Origin: an uncultured Verrucomicrobia subdivision 3 bacterium
GTDB lineage: Bacteria; Verrucomicrobiota; Verrucomicrobiae; Limisphaerales; UBA11358
Direction of reading: 5' to 3'
Length of the DNA stretch: 64,000 nt
Assembly (NCBI GenBank): GCA_903847285.1
Contig: CAINDH010000057.1
Span: 1 to 64,000, forward strand
Shown here piece after piece: positions 34,601-43,946 of the stretch; the stretch's first letter is position 1, and each line of letters begins with the position of its first letter. A model generated the notes under the pieces. It saw only the letters and a list, made by a program, of their open reading frames with translations. It was not told the origin of the DNA and did no database searches. Both the position numbers and the translations under genes were made by a program.

Positions 34601-37600
34601 ATGAAAAACATCAGTAAAATTCCCAGCCTCATTTTCACCCTCGCCGCAATAGCGGTTGGCTTGATTATGTCACAAAAAGCAGCTGCGACACCCTACGCAT
34701 CTACCTTGACCAACAACGCCGGAACGATTCAGTTTTACCTAAACGAATCAAACGCCACGATTTGCGTCACCTTCGAGGATGGTTCAACCAATGCAAACTT
34801 TGATGGTATCAACACTGGCACGAACTTGTTAAAGGGGCTAAAAACTTTCAGCTTGGGCGCGCATTCCAGCTATACGATCACCGTCACGAAGAATGGCAGC
34901 GGTTCGTCAAGCTTGTTGGCGACTTATCCCATTAACAACGCTGGTGGTGTTGATGTAAACAAGGCCCCAAACTCAAGTTTCTTCGGTCAAGTTTATGCCG
35001 CCTCCCGCGGCGGGCAGGCAACGGGGCTGCGACGCCTGAACGGTGACATGACCGCCAACGGCACTAACGGTGGTGGGGTGGCTTGGACCACCAGCACGAG
35101 CGAGCCTTACCGCCTCGCAGTGAATGACGATGGTTATTTGACAGTTGGCAGCTTTGCCTCAGCAAACTCTGGGGTCTGGCGCATTGATCCCACAATGGTT
35201 AGTAATCAACTCATTCTCGGCCCCGTCAGCGACGCAGCCGGGGCTACAGCCAATTCACACGGATCTATTTTTTCACGCCCCTTGTTGATTGGCAACCTAC
35301 AGAGCGGCGGCAGCGCCGTTCTTTATCAGGTAGATGCCGGTAATTTTGCATTCAACTCGGCGCAGCTCAATTCCATTCTCGTCTACAGCAACATCACGCT
35401 TGCGACCGCACCGCGGAACACTGCTCCAGATTTACTCGGACCAGCCACGGGTTTGAATCTGGTTTTGAACAATAATTTTCCAGGTCTCACAGTTGGTCCG
35501 AACGGGTATTTCTATGCGAGCAATCGCCGTGATGTAACCAGCAAAGCAAATGTTCAGGTGTATGATGCAAACTTTAATCTTCTTTGGGATTCAGTTTCCA
35601 TTACTGGCGGTTCTAGTGACCTATTTATTCCAGCTGCCAGCACAGGGATTTCTTCGGTTGGTCTGGGTGACGGCGCAGTCTCTCCCGACGGGAAATTTTT
35701 TGCTGGCGTTGGCATCTCAGACAACCATTTGATTATTTGTTCTTTGACGAACGGTATTCCTGACGCGTCAACGATTTACACAGTAGTCAACACCAACACC
35801 ACCACTCAATCTCGTGGTATTTGCTGGGATGCTGCCGACAACGTCTATGTGAGCAGTTCTGGCGCAGGCGTAATCCAGCAGTGGTCTTTGGGCCTTTCCG
35901 CCAAGGCGGTGACCAAGGGTAATGCCACTGGCGTTACTAATTTTGCGTTGGTTTTGCCCTCAACTCAAGTCAGTGTTACTGCGACCACGCCATTTGCGTC
36001 TCAAAGTGGTCCAACACCCGGCGTATTTACCATCACACGTAATAGTGCTGTTTCGAGCGATACTAACTCTCCCCTCACTGTTTTCTACACTTTGGGTGGG
36101 ACGGCGACGAATGGCACCTACACGGTTTCAGGCGGGACAACGACTTCTGTCACGTTTGCTGCTGGTCAAAACTCGACCAACATCACTATCACTCCAGTGA
36201 ATGATGGTGCATCACGTCCTACCACGACGGTAAGTTTGACAATTGCGGGCAATGGTAACTACGCCTCTACAGCGCCGGTGAGTGCCACTATTTCCATTCA
36301 AAACATCGGACCGCAATCTGTTTTCATATCTTCTGCCCCCGGTTCATCCATGTATAAGGGGTCGACGAATGATTACGTTTCCTTCGTTCTGACTCGCTAT
36401 GGCGACACCAATGCAGCGAGCTACTCGGTGAGCAACTTCACCTATTCGGGAACTGCTGTATCAAACATCCAGTTTTTAGCGGCGCAGGGTGTGACCTTTA
36501 ACCCTGGCGACATCAACATCACTAACACCACCATGACGCTGTTGGTGGATACGACCAATTATGTGGGCAACAAAACGTTCACTCTCGGTCTGGCTTCTGG
36601 TGCAGGCTATACAGCTGGAACGAACAAGGTGGTCTTGACTATCATTGACAATGCAAACCTGCCCGCCACTGTGCTTTGGGCTAATCCGTTAACCGACCCG
36701 GCGGATGCCGCCAACTGGGCCGTAATGAGCGCCAGCGTTGATATGCTTAATTCCGGAACGGATTCCACGGTTGACTTTGGCTACGACCTCACCGTTAACA
36801 ACCCGAACTACACGGCCAATGGTCTGATTCCTCTGCCACCGAGCGGAGCCACTAACTGTTTGCGCATTACGGTGAACAAAAATATCAGCCGAGCTGCAGG
36901 TGTAAGCCTCTATCCCACCAACGTAACGTTTAGTGGGGATTATGCAGTTCGTTTTGCAATGAACATAGCTGAAAATTCCAGTCCTACCGTCACTACCGAA
37001 GGGCCGATTTTTGGCATTAACCATACGGGACTTTACACGAACTGGTGGACTAGTAGTGCTTTGATAAGTGGGTGGGATCCAGATGGCACCAACAAAACTT
37101 GGTCTGCCGACGGCGTTTGGTATTGGATTGCGGCTGATGGTGGAACCACGGCCGGTGACTACATTGAGAAAACCGGCACGGCCGGAACCAACAACAACAC
37201 TGGTTGGACGAACATTGCCACAGCCTCCCGCACAAGCTTACTCAACATATTCAAAAATAATCCCGGCCCATACAGCACCCTCAATGTTGGTGTTCCTGCC
37301 ACTGGTCTTCCTGCTAACAGCTCGCCAGTCAACGGACTTTCAGGTGGTTATACTAATTCTTGGGCCGATGTGGAAATTCGCACGGTCAACAAGAAGGTAA
37401 CGCTTCTCATCAATAAGAGCACCATCTTTACCTACACCAACACCACCGTCTGGACGAACGGGACCATCATGCTAGGCTATGATGATCCGTTCTCTTCGCT
37501 TGGCGGTGTAGATGGCGCGGTTTATTTCTCGGACATCAAAGTTGTCCGTATGGCCGCACCGCTGATTACGCAGCAACCGACGAACATGATTGTGGCGGTG

Positions 37601-38554
37601 GGGTTGACCACGAACTTCTCTGTGAGCACGAGCTATGACAGTTCTTCGGTGAACACCAATGGTCAGTGGCTTTTCAATGGCGTAGCGATTACTGGTGCCA
37701 CGAATACCACCTACAGTTTCACGGTGACAAACACCAGCTATGGAACTTACGCGTGGCAGGTGAATGACGGCAACTATACTGTGGTCAGTTCCAATGCCAC
37801 GCTCCGGCCGCCGAATTTTACCATTACAACCCAGCCGATTCTCACCAATGTAGTGGCGGCGGGAACCTTGACCAACGTCTCCGTGGTGGCGAATTCTTTC
37901 TCGGGAGTCACCAACTTCCAGTGGTTGTTCAACGGGGTGAGTCGCACTGGTATCACCACGAACAAATATAACTTCATCGCTGGCCCGACGAATTACGGTT
38001 CCTTCACCGTCATCGTCAATGACGGTTGGAATACGAATACCAGCACGGCTGCCGTCTTTATTCCTCCGGCTCCGGGCATTCTAGCGCCGCTGCCGGCGAG
38101 CCGTGCGGCAGTCATCGGCAGTTCGCCTAGTTTGGTCGTGGTTCCCAGCACCTTCTCTGGGACCACGAATGTTCAGTGGCTGTTCGCCTCTGTTCCGGTA
38201 AGTGCCGCGATCGGTGGCACTAGCCGCACGTTCACGCTGACGAACATACAAGCGGGTAGCTTTGGCTCCTACACTGTCCGGGTGAACGACGGATTTACCT
38301 CCGTCACCAGCAGTCCGGCGGCATTGATTACCGTGGCCGTCTCGCCGGCCTTCACTGCGCCGTCCGTAGTGACGGGTGGACTCAAATTAAGTTTCAACTC
38401 CGAGTTTGGCCCCGACTATGTCACGGAATTCAAAACGAATCTGCTCCAGCCAGCGTGGAGCATTATTAAGACGAACACCGGCACCGGTAACGTCATCAAC
38501 GTGACCAACGCGATGACAGCTCCCCAAAGCTTCTACCGCATCCGGCTACAATAA
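34601..38554 (+). CDS. Giant secreted multidomain protein (propeller-like, Calx-beta, LamG-like, Ig-like)
   Basis: 1317 residues with a Sec signal (MKNISKIPSLIFTLAAIAVG...AAA). Approximate order: a propeller-like region (30-450) whose RLAVNDDGYLTVGSF resembles repeats of the 878-residue protein; a Calx-beta domain (455-565, TITPVNDG...TVSLTIAG); a second Calx-like unit (575-685); a LamG/ConA-like sandwich (690-1000); three Ig-like repeats (1000-1250, each with NxQWLFNGV and S/N-YGxYxVxVNDG); and the shared C-terminal module ending QSFYRIRLQ. Rich in Thr, Asn and Ser. No catalytic motif; an adhesin or polymer-binding surface protein is likely. A strong terminator follows. Confidence 0.8.
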   Translation: MKNISKIPSLIFTLAAIAVGLIMSQKAAATPYASTLTNNAGTIQFYLNESNATICVTFEDGSTNANFDGINTGTNLLKGLKTFSLGAHSSYTITVTKNGSGSSSLLATYPINNAGGVDVNKAPNSSFFGQVYAASRGGQATGLRRLNGDMTANGTNGGGVAWTTSTSEPYRLAVNDDGYLTVGSFASANSGVWRIDPTMVSNQLILGPVSDAAGATANSHGSIFSRPLLIGNLQSGGSAVLYQVDAGNFAFNSAQLNSILVYSNITLATAPRNTAPDLLGPATGLNLVLNNNFPGLTVGPNGYFYASNRRDVTSKANVQVYDANFNLLWDSVSITGGSSDLFIPAASTGISSVGLGDGAVSPDGKFFAGVGISDNHLIICSLTNGIPDASTIYTVVNTNTTTQSRGICWDAADNVYVSSSGAGVIQQWSLGLSAKAVTKGNATGVTNFALVLPSTQVSVTATTPFASQSGPTPGVFTITRNSAVSSDTNSPLTVFYTLGGTATNGTYTVSGGTTTSVTFAAGQNSTNITITPVNDGASRPTTTVSLTIAGNGNYASTAPVSATISIQNIGPQSVFISSAPGSSMYKGSTNDYVSFVLTRYGDTNAASYSVSNFTYSGTAVSNIQFLAAQGVTFNPGDINITNTTMTLLVDTTNYVGNKTFTLGLASGAGYTAGTNKVVLTIIDNANLPATVLWANPLTDPADAANWAVMSASVDMLNSGTDSTVDFGYDLTVNNPNYTANGLIPLPPSGATNCLRITVNKNISRAAGVSLYPTNVTFSGDYAVRFAMNIAENSSPTVTTEGPIFGINHTGLYTNWWTSSALISGWDPDGTNKTWSADGVWYWIAADGGTTAGDYIEKTGTAGTNNNTGWTNIATASRTSLLNIFKNNPGPYSTLNVGVPATGLPANSSPVNGLSGGYTNSWADVEIRTVNKKVTLLINKSTIFTYTNTTVWTNGTIMLGYDDPFSSLGGVDGAVYFSDIKVVRMAAPLITQQPTNMIVAVGLTTNFSVSTSYDSSSVNTNGQWLFNGVAITGATNTTYSFTVTNTSYGTYAWQVNDGNYTVVSSNATLRPPNFTITTQPILTNVVAAGTLTNVSVVANSFSGVTNFQWLFNGVSRTGITTNKYNFIAGPTNYGSFTVIVNDGWNTNTSTAAVFIPPAPGILAPLPASRAAVIGSSPSLVVVPSTFSGTTNVQWLFASVPVSAAIGGTSRTFTLTNIQAGSFGSYTVRVNDGFTSVTSSPAALITVAVSPAFTAPSVVTGGLKLSFNSEFGPDYVTEFKTNLLQPAWSIIKTNTGTGNVINVTNAMTAPQSFYRIRLQ

Positions 38555-38562
38555 TATAATCA

Positions 38563-38600
38563 GGGCATCCGTCGTGAATCGGCGGATGCCCTTTTATTTT
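38563..38600 (+). terminator. Rho-independent terminator after the giant secreted protein gene
   Basis: GGGCATCCG pairs perfectly with CGGATGCCC (38563-38571 with 38583-38591), followed by CTTTTATTTTTC. It lies between the secreted protein and the downstream pseudopilin gene on the same strand; only 20 nt remain between its T run and the pseudopilin ATG, so partial readthrough may feed that gene. Confidence 0.9.
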
Positions 38601-38620
38601 TCAATCAAATTCAAGCCCCG

Positions 38621-39460
38621 ATGAATATTAAAATGGCAACCAATGGTTTAAAAAGGTCACCGGCGAATCGTTTTGCTTTTACATTGATAGAACTGCTCGT
38701 GGTCATTGCTATCATCGCTATTCTAGCCGCGATGTTGTTGCCAGCGTTATCCGCCGCCAAAATCAGGGCTCAAATCATCCAGAGCGTAAGCAACGTCAAA
38801 CAGGTTCAGCTTGGGTGGGCGATGTATGCCGGCGACAATAATGATGTCATGGTGCCAAACGCCCCGCTTACGGGCGTTGCCGCCAACACTTGGTGCGGCA
38901 CGCAAGGTTTGGATTGGCATAATTCGGGGGCTAATACTAATCCGGCAATTTATACCGCCTCCATCATGGGGCCTTACATGGGCAACCAACTTGGCGTTTA
39001 CCGGTGTCCTGGGGACAACATCCTATCTGATAATGGACAACGTATTCGCAGTTATTCCATGAATGGGCAAATGGGCATGTTGTATCCAACCCCTAAAGCT
39101 AACACCCTCACCTTTAACCCCAACTTCCAGGTATATGCAAAGGTTAGTGAGTTGACCAAACTTCCACCTGTAGACGCTTTTATTTTTTGCGACGAAAATA
39201 TGTATTCAATGCAAGACGGCTATCTCCAAATTGACAGCAATAACGGAACTTGGCCAGATGTGCCTGGAGCTTATCTTGGAAATCGGAATGAATTTTCTTT
39301 TGCTGACGGACATTCGGAGGTCCGAAAATGGGTAACAACTAGCTTGAAGAACGTTCCCTACAAATACAACGTAACCGGAGGTAACGTAGCCGTTAGCCCT
39401 TTGGGAAAAAATAATCCAGACTGGATTTGGTTCACGAGCCACGCGGCCGCAAGTAAATAA
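38621..39460 (+). CDS. Pseudopilin downstream of the giant secreted protein
   Basis: 279 residues. Basic leader ([19 protein letters not shown]), [20 protein letters not shown] helix, stalk [23 protein letters not shown], then a globular part with [10 protein letters not shown] and a YRCPGD Cys. The tail [18 protein letters not shown] keeps FADGH but has Asn where the motif His would be. It sits right after a terminator, so expression may depend on readthrough or a promoter overlapping the hairpin. Same secreted-protein/pseudopilin association as at 4556-7390. Confidence 0.85.
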   Translation: MNIKMATNGLKRSPANRFAFTLIELLVVIAIIAILAAMLLPALSAAKIRAQIIQSVSNVKQVQLGWAMYAGDNNDVMVPNAPLTGVAANTWCGTQGLDWHNSGANTNPAIYTASIMGPYMGNQLGVYRCPGDNILSDNGQRIRSYSMNGQMGMLYPTPKANTLTFNPNFQVYAKVSELTKLPPVDAFIFCDENMYSMQDGYLQIDSNNGTWPDVPGAYLGNRNEFSFADGHSEVRKWVTTSLKNVPYKYNVTGGNVAVSPLGKNNPDWIWFTSHAAASK

Positions 39461-39487
39461 CTAAATGTATGTTCCAAGTAGTCATTT

Positions 39488-40528
39488 TCAACGCGGACTT
39501 ACCATGAGTCCGCGTTTTTCTTTGGCCGTCGCGAAAGAAAGAATTCCTTTCCGCGCCGTCACACCTGCGAACGGGTCATTCGTAATCAGCAGATTGCCGT
39601 CCACGTCGAGATAGTCGCAAAGCTCTGCCAGATGTGCGGCGGCGCTGATCATCACGCTGGTTTCAATCATGCAGCCAAGCATCGTCTGCAACCCCACCTT
39701 GCGCGCGGCCTGTAATGTGTCGAACGCCATGCTCACACCACCGGTCTTGACCAGCTTCACATTCACGCCGTGAAAACATTCCGCGCAGCGCGGGATGTCC
39801 GCCACAGTGTGGCAGGATTCATCGCCAAAAATCGGCAGCGGCGAACGCTCCTTCAACCATTTCAAATCCGCGTCGCTGGATGTCCGCGGCATCGGTTGCT
39901 CGATGAATTGCAAGTTCTTGTCCACAGACATCAGCCATTCGATCATCCGCAGCGCCTCCTCTTTTGTCTTCCAGCCTTCGTTCGCATCCACGCGGACGGG
40001 TTTGCTGGGCGCAACGCTGCGGAGGGCGGCGAAATTTTCTTTGTCACGCGGGTCGCCAACCTTCAGCTTGATGACTGGATATTCAGCCGCTTCTAAAACT
40101 TTTTTAGCAATGATGTCCGGCGAATCAATCCCGATGCTGAACGACGTGACGTGATGGTTTTCGCGGAAACCGAGGCCGAGAAAATCGTAGAGCGGTTTGC
40201 CTGCGCTTTTCGCTGCGCCATCGAGCAGCGCCAGGTTCAACGCGCACTTCACGGCAAAAGGAATTTTCGGGATTGATTCCAAAGACTTCATGCTGCCCGT
40301 CACGTCAGCAAAAGAAAGTTTGGACGCGTCTAGCGCCGCGATTACCGGCAGCACCGTCTCCACCGATTCGCCGTAAAGACGCGATGGCGCCGCTTCGCCG
40401 ATGGCGGTGATGCCATGGGTATCCGTTAGTTCTACAATGACTGTCCGGTGGGTGCCAGATCCTTGTGTGCTGGCAATCTTCCACGGGTTGGCGAGCCGCA
40501 GCTCGCACGCACGCGCGATGATTTTCAC
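39488..40528 (-). CDS. L-Ala-D/L-Glu (dipeptide) epimerase
   Basis: 346 residues, enolase superfamily. I choose the GTG at 40528 because it gives MKIIARACELRLANPWKIA, the standard family N-terminus; a TTG four codons earlier is open. Catalytic features: VIKLKVG (K-x-K), VRVDANEGW, IEQP, GDESC for the three metal ligands, then VKLVKTGG and the C-terminal DVDGNLLITNDPF substrate loop typical of Ala-Glu epimerases. It converts L-Ala-D-Glu from murein peptide into L-Ala-L-Glu so that ordinary peptidases can use it. Divergent from a serine hydrolase gene across 34 nt. Confidence 0.92.
   Translation of the reverse strand: MKIIARACELRLANPWKIASTQGSGTHRTVIVELTDTHGITAIGEAAPSRLYGESVETVLPVIAALDASKLSFADVTGSMKSLESIPKIPFAVKCALNLALLDGAAKSAGKPLYDFLGLGFRENHHVTSFSIGIDSPDIIAKKVLEAAEYPVIKLKVGDPRDKENFAALRSVAPSKPVRVDANEGWKTKEEALRMIEWLMSVDKNLQFIEQPMPRTSSDADLKWLKERSPLPIFGDESCHTVADIPRCAECFHGVNVKLVKTGGVSMAFDTLQAARKVGLQTMLGCMIETSVMISAAAHLAELCDYLDVDGNLLITNDPFAGVTARKGILSFATAKEKRGLMVSPR
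39490..39520 (+). terminator. Terminator of the pseudopilin gene, inside the 3' end of the convergent epimerase gene
   Basis: AACGCGGACT (39490-39499) pairs with AGTCCGCGTT (39507-39516) around a seven-base loop, followed by a T run. The same bases encode the last residues of the epimerase on the other strand (KRGLMVSPR). Confidence 0.85.
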
Positions 40529-40562
40529 CCGCAAATTCAACCAGATATTCGAAGGCTGGGAA

Positions 40563-41444
40563 ATGATTTATTTCGCTTTGCAGGTCCGAAATCCACGGCA
40601 AAATCTTGGTGTGACACCGCTACCAAAAATTCTAGACGCCGCCATCGCCGCCGTGCTGGAAAAGTTTTCATCCATCGGCCTGCGCGCCGATGAGGTGGCC
40701 GTCACGCTCGTCAACTTGTCGGCTGAAAACTCCCCGCTCGTCCACCATCGCGGTGATAAAAAAATTTATCCCGCCAGTGTGATCAAGATGTTTTACCTCG
40801 CCGCCGTGCACCGATGGCTGGAAGATGGGAAAATATCCGACACGCCAGAGCTGCGTCGCGCGCTACGCGATATGATTGTGGATTCGGGGAACGAAGCCAC
40901 CGGCTACGTTTTGGATGCGCTCACGAACACGACCAGCGGTTTGGAGCTTCCACCCGCTGAACTTGCTGCGTGGCATGACAAACGAAACTCCGTCAATCGT
41001 TGGTTCCACTCGCTCGGCTACGATCTTAACGCGAACCGTAAGACGTGGTGGGAAGGCCCTTATGGCCGCGATAAACAGGCCGTAGATAGTTTTACGCCGT
41101 CGCGAAATTTTCTCACGACGAACACCACCGCGCGCCTGCTCGTGGAAATCGCCACCGGCAAATGCGTTTCTACTGCTCGTTGCGACGAGATGCTGGCGTT
41201 AATGAGTCGCGATTTTGCGAATCCCAATTCCACCGACCATCAAGGCCGCGAATTTATCGGTGCCGGTTTGCCGGCGACTTCAAAGTTGTGGTCCAAGGCA
41301 GGCTACATGAGCACCGCTCGCCACGATGCCGCGATTGTGGAGCTGGCTGACGGTAAAAAATTCACGCTCGTGATCTTCACCACACGGCCAGATGAGAAGA
41401 GTATCATCTCGGAAATCACCAGACAGATTGTGGCCCGAGTCTAA
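40563..41444 (+). CDS. Class A beta-lactamase-like serine hydrolase without signal peptide
   Basis: 293 residues. Motifs of the penicillin-recognising fold: YPASVIKMF gives S72-V-I-K75, VDSGNEATG gives S108-G-N110, and SKAGYMSTARHDAA stands where KTG is expected (KAG). There is no clear signal or membrane segment, so cytoplasmic location is likely, which is unusual for the fold. It is sandwiched between the dipeptide epimerase and LdcA genes, so a role in murein peptide handling (amidase or peptidase) is plausible. It could also be a secreted enzyme whose true start I have missed. Its stop abuts that of the convergent ldcA. Confidence 0.75.
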   Translation: MIYFALQVRNPRQNLGVTPLPKILDAAIAAVLEKFSSIGLRADEVAVTLVNLSAENSPLVHHRGDKKIYPASVIKMFYLAAVHRWLEDGKISDTPELRRALRDMIVDSGNEATGYVLDALTNTTSGLELPPAELAAWHDKRNSVNRWFHSLGYDLNANRKTWWEGPYGRDKQAVDSFTPSRNFLTTNTTARLLVEIATGKCVSTARCDEMLALMSRDFANPNSTDHQGREFIGAGLPATSKLWSKAGYMSTARHDAAIVELADGKKFTLVIFTTRPDEKSIISEITRQIVARV

Positions 41445-42401
41445 CTATTTCACCGCCGCTTCAGTGATGATTAAATCTCCACGCTGGCCATCTAACCGCG
41501 CCATTGCGTTCACCGGAATCGTGGCATTCAAATCCATATGTCCGAACGGCAGGCCGATGACTACCGGCACGCGCAGGGCGGCTAGCCGTTCCCGCACTAC
41601 CTCTGCGCCGTTCTGCTGAAACTCGCGCGATTTCTTTTTGCCCGGCTCGTCGCAGTCTGCGTTCACGCCCACGGCCACGCCAGCGACCTGTGTGAAAACG
41701 CCCGCGTGCCATAGCTGCGTGAGCATTCGGTCCACGCGCCCTGGTCGTTCGCTGATGTCTTCAAAGAAAAGAATTTTACCCTTGAAAGACGGTGCGAATG
41801 GCGTGCCTAGGCTCGCACAAAGCAACGATAAATTGCCGCCGACCAACCGTCCCTCTACCGTGCCACCGCGCAAAATCGCAACGGCTTTTTTAGCGTAGCC
41901 GGCGCAGATGCTGCCGGGGGCTTTTGCTTCCGTGACCGTTCGCAGAAAGGACTTTTTTGTGAAGGTGGGGACTTTGGGGTCGGCTAGCGCGCCATTCCAC
42001 ATCGGCGCGTGGAAAGAAATCATCCCGCACTTCGTTGCCAACACGCTGTGCAGCGCAGTGATGTCGCTGTAGCCGGAAAATATTTTTGGATGGCTGCGGA
42101 GAATATCGTAATCCAGCCGATCCAAAATCCGATAACAGCCGTAGCTGCCTCGCACACAAACAACCGCTTTCACATTTTTGTCGGTGAACATTGCCATGAA
42201 ATCGGCCGCGCGCTCGCGGTCGCTGCCCGCAAGAAAACCGTGGCGGGCGCGGACATTTTTGGCGAGCTTGGGCTTGAATCCGTATTCCTCCAGAGCTTCT
42301 GCCGCGCGGTCAATCGCCTTCGGGGCCTGCGGCGGGCTGGCGGGAGCGATTAGGCCGACGGTGTCGCCCAAGCAAAGGCGTTCAGGTTTGAGTGATTTCA
42401 T
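41445..42401 (-). CDS. ldcA: LD-carboxypeptidase (S66 family)
   Basis: 318 residues, normal for S66. DTVGLIAPASPP at the N-terminus, VVCVRGSYGCYRIL, FSGYSDITALH with the nucleophile Ser (about 111), GRLVGGNLSLLCASLGTPF, FFEDISERP with the catalytic Glu region, and GLPFGHMD with the His. It removes the terminal D-Ala from L-Ala-D-Glu-DAP-D-Ala tetrapeptide in the cytoplasm during murein recycling. No signal peptide. Convergent with the class-A-like hydrolase (no gap) and downstream of another serine hydrolase gene on the same strand (57 nt). Confidence 0.93.
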   Translation of the reverse strand: MKSLKPERLCLGDTVGLIAPASPPQAPKAIDRAAEALEEYGFKPKLAKNVRARHGFLAGSDRERAADFMAMFTDKNVKAVVCVRGSYGCYRILDRLDYDILRSHPKIFSGYSDITALHSVLATKCGMISFHAPMWNGALADPKVPTFTKKSFLRTVTEAKAPGSICAGYAKKAVAILRGGTVEGRLVGGNLSLLCASLGTPFAPSFKGKILFFEDISERPGRVDRMLTQLWHAGVFTQVAGVAVGVNADCDEPGKKKSREFQQNGAEVVRERLAALRVPVVIGLPFGHMDLNATIPVNAMARLDGQRGDLIITEAAVK

Positions 42402-42458
42402 TTGATGATGTGGCTAAAAATTGTTGCGCAGCGTCTCCCGAAATTTTCCAGGCAACTT

Positions 42459-43850
42459 TTATTTTTTCTCCGCTGAAAGTTTAATCAGTGCCTCATCCGT
42501 CGCCTTGCCCAGCGCGGGGATTCGTTGGCTATAGACAATCGGACCAACTTTGTCGAAGGCCGGAAAATTGGTGCGCGTGGCAAACGTTTCTTCTGCGTAG
42601 TGATGGCCGAGGTTGCCGACGATAGCGATGACATAGTGCCGAAACGGCTTGCCCGGCAGCGATGTCACGATGCCTGCATCTGAGCCGTAATTGAATGTGA
42701 GTCCGGTTTTGTGTGCAAAGTTCACCTGGGCTTGCGCGTTCGCGGCGCGAATGTCCACGCCAAAATCTTCGCCGTCTACATAGACGTGTCCGTTGGTGGC
42801 GTTGATCCAGCGCTCGGCCACGCGCGAGGGAATTCCTTGTCGAACATTTTTTGCTCCGGGAAAATTCGCTGTGGTGAGGCAGTCGTTGAATGCCTGCTCG
42901 GACAACGTTTTTTTCAGAAACGCGCGGGAAGCCTCCGAAAGAATTTTCCCCGTCACGGGTTTGCCGCTCGCGTCATCCCAAAAAGCACCCGCGCCGCCGT
43001 CAATCAACCAAAACATCCGCGCGATGTCCCAGGCGGTGAGGTTGATCTTGGCGGTGTCCCAGCCGCGTCCGGTTTTGGGATCGGTGGCGTTAATTTGCAA
43101 CGTGGGCAAATTGAGTTCGCGGAACTCACGGTTGAGCGGCTCAATTTCATTTTTGTCGTGAAACATTTTCAGCAACGCCTGCGTGGCGTAGTTGTCGCTG
43201 ATGGTAATCATGGCGTCGAGCCAATCGCGGATTCTGCGCGTGTCAGGCTTGGCGTCAGGCAGCTGAAAGACATAATCCGAATCGAGCGAAACTTTTCCGG
43301 CGTCAATCATCCGCATGACGTGAAAGGCCACCATGCTTTTGAAAAGCGAGGCGGGGTAGGGGGCCATGAACTGAATGGTCGCGTTTGTCCGTCCTGGCAC
43401 AAGTTCGTCGCCATCGGTGAGCGGCGGATTGTTTGTCCAGCCCTTTTCACTGGTGCGCGTGCCGTCGCCGGAAAATTTTCCACCGTTGGAGCGGTCAATG
43501 TCCCAGCGCAAAAAACGCATGCTGCTCGCGCCAAGATTTTTGTCCAGCGGCACGACGAGGCCATCGGGATAATCGCGCGAAAGCAAAACGTAAGCGCGAT
43601 CCACGAGGTTTCCCTGCGCATCAAGCTGGAGGACGGCAACGTTCACGTTTGGCGGCTGGGCAATTTGTTTGGCGGGTAACCCTAGGTGCGCTTTGACGGG
43701 ACGGTTTTCATTGCCCGCGCCAAAATCAATGACGTGCTCAAAATGTTCTGCGCGCACGGCATTGAGCAGTGCGGTTTCGAGCGGCGTTTCAGCACGGCCA
43801 ATGACGGCGCAAAGTAGTGCTGCGGACAGTAGGGCAAATGTCTTCTCCAT
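42459..43850 (-). CDS. Secreted class A beta-lactamase-like serine hydrolase
   Basis: 463 residues. Start at the ATG giving MEKTFALLSAALLCAVIGRA, a Sec signal; a longer frame upstream only translates the regulatory element. All three motifs are canonical: S168-L-F-K171, S218-D-N220 and K381-T-G383. About 150 extra N-terminal residues precede the fold, and the spacing between SDN and KTG is longer than in true class A beta-lactamases (which total about 290), so a cell-wall hydrolase or PBP-like enzyme is more likely than drug resistance. Regulatory copy C lies 21 nt upstream. Next on the strand is ldcA. Confidence 0.85.
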   Translation of the reverse strand: MEKTFALLSAALLCAVIGRAETPLETALLNAVRAEHFEHVIDFGAGNENRPVKAHLGLPAKQIAQPPNVNVAVLQLDAQGNLVDRAYVLLSRDYPDGLVVPLDKNLGASSMRFLRWDIDRSNGGKFSGDGTRTSEKGWTNNPPLTDGDELVPGRTNATIQFMAPYPASLFKSMVAFHVMRMIDAGKVSLDSDYVFQLPDAKPDTRRIRDWLDAMITISDNYATQALLKMFHDKNEIEPLNREFRELNLPTLQINATDPKTGRGWDTAKINLTAWDIARMFWLIDGGAGAFWDDASGKPVTGKILSEASRAFLKKTLSEQAFNDCLTTANFPGAKNVRQGIPSRVAERWINATNGHVYVDGEDFGVDIRAANAQAQVNFAHKTGLTFNYGSDAGIVTSLPGKPFRHYVIAIVGNLGHHYAEETFATRTNFPAFDKVGPIVYSQRIPALGKATDEALIKLSAEKK

Positions 43851-43871
43851 ATAAATCGAACGGGTGAAAGT

Positions 43872-43906
43872 CTTGTTACAAATCCGCATAAAAAGCCATA
43901 ACTTTT
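43872..43906 (-). promoter_or_regulatory. 35-bp shared upstream element, copy C (putative AraC operator or promoter)
   Basis: On the minus strand TTATGGC (43901-43895) and TTGTAAC (43881-43875), with flanking AAAAG and CTTTT. It differs from copy A at five of 35 positions. It lies between the serine hydrolase (start 43850) and the divergent NagX-like gene (start 43947). Confidence 0.6.
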
Positions 43907-43946
43907 TGTTTCCCACGCCGCGCGGGAAAATCCTAACCTCAATGAC

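Noticed and set aside
42459..43850. Calling this gene a beta-lactamase for drug resistance
   Set aside because: Motifs fit the fold, but the length, long N-terminal part and cell-wall gene context favour another serine hydrolase.
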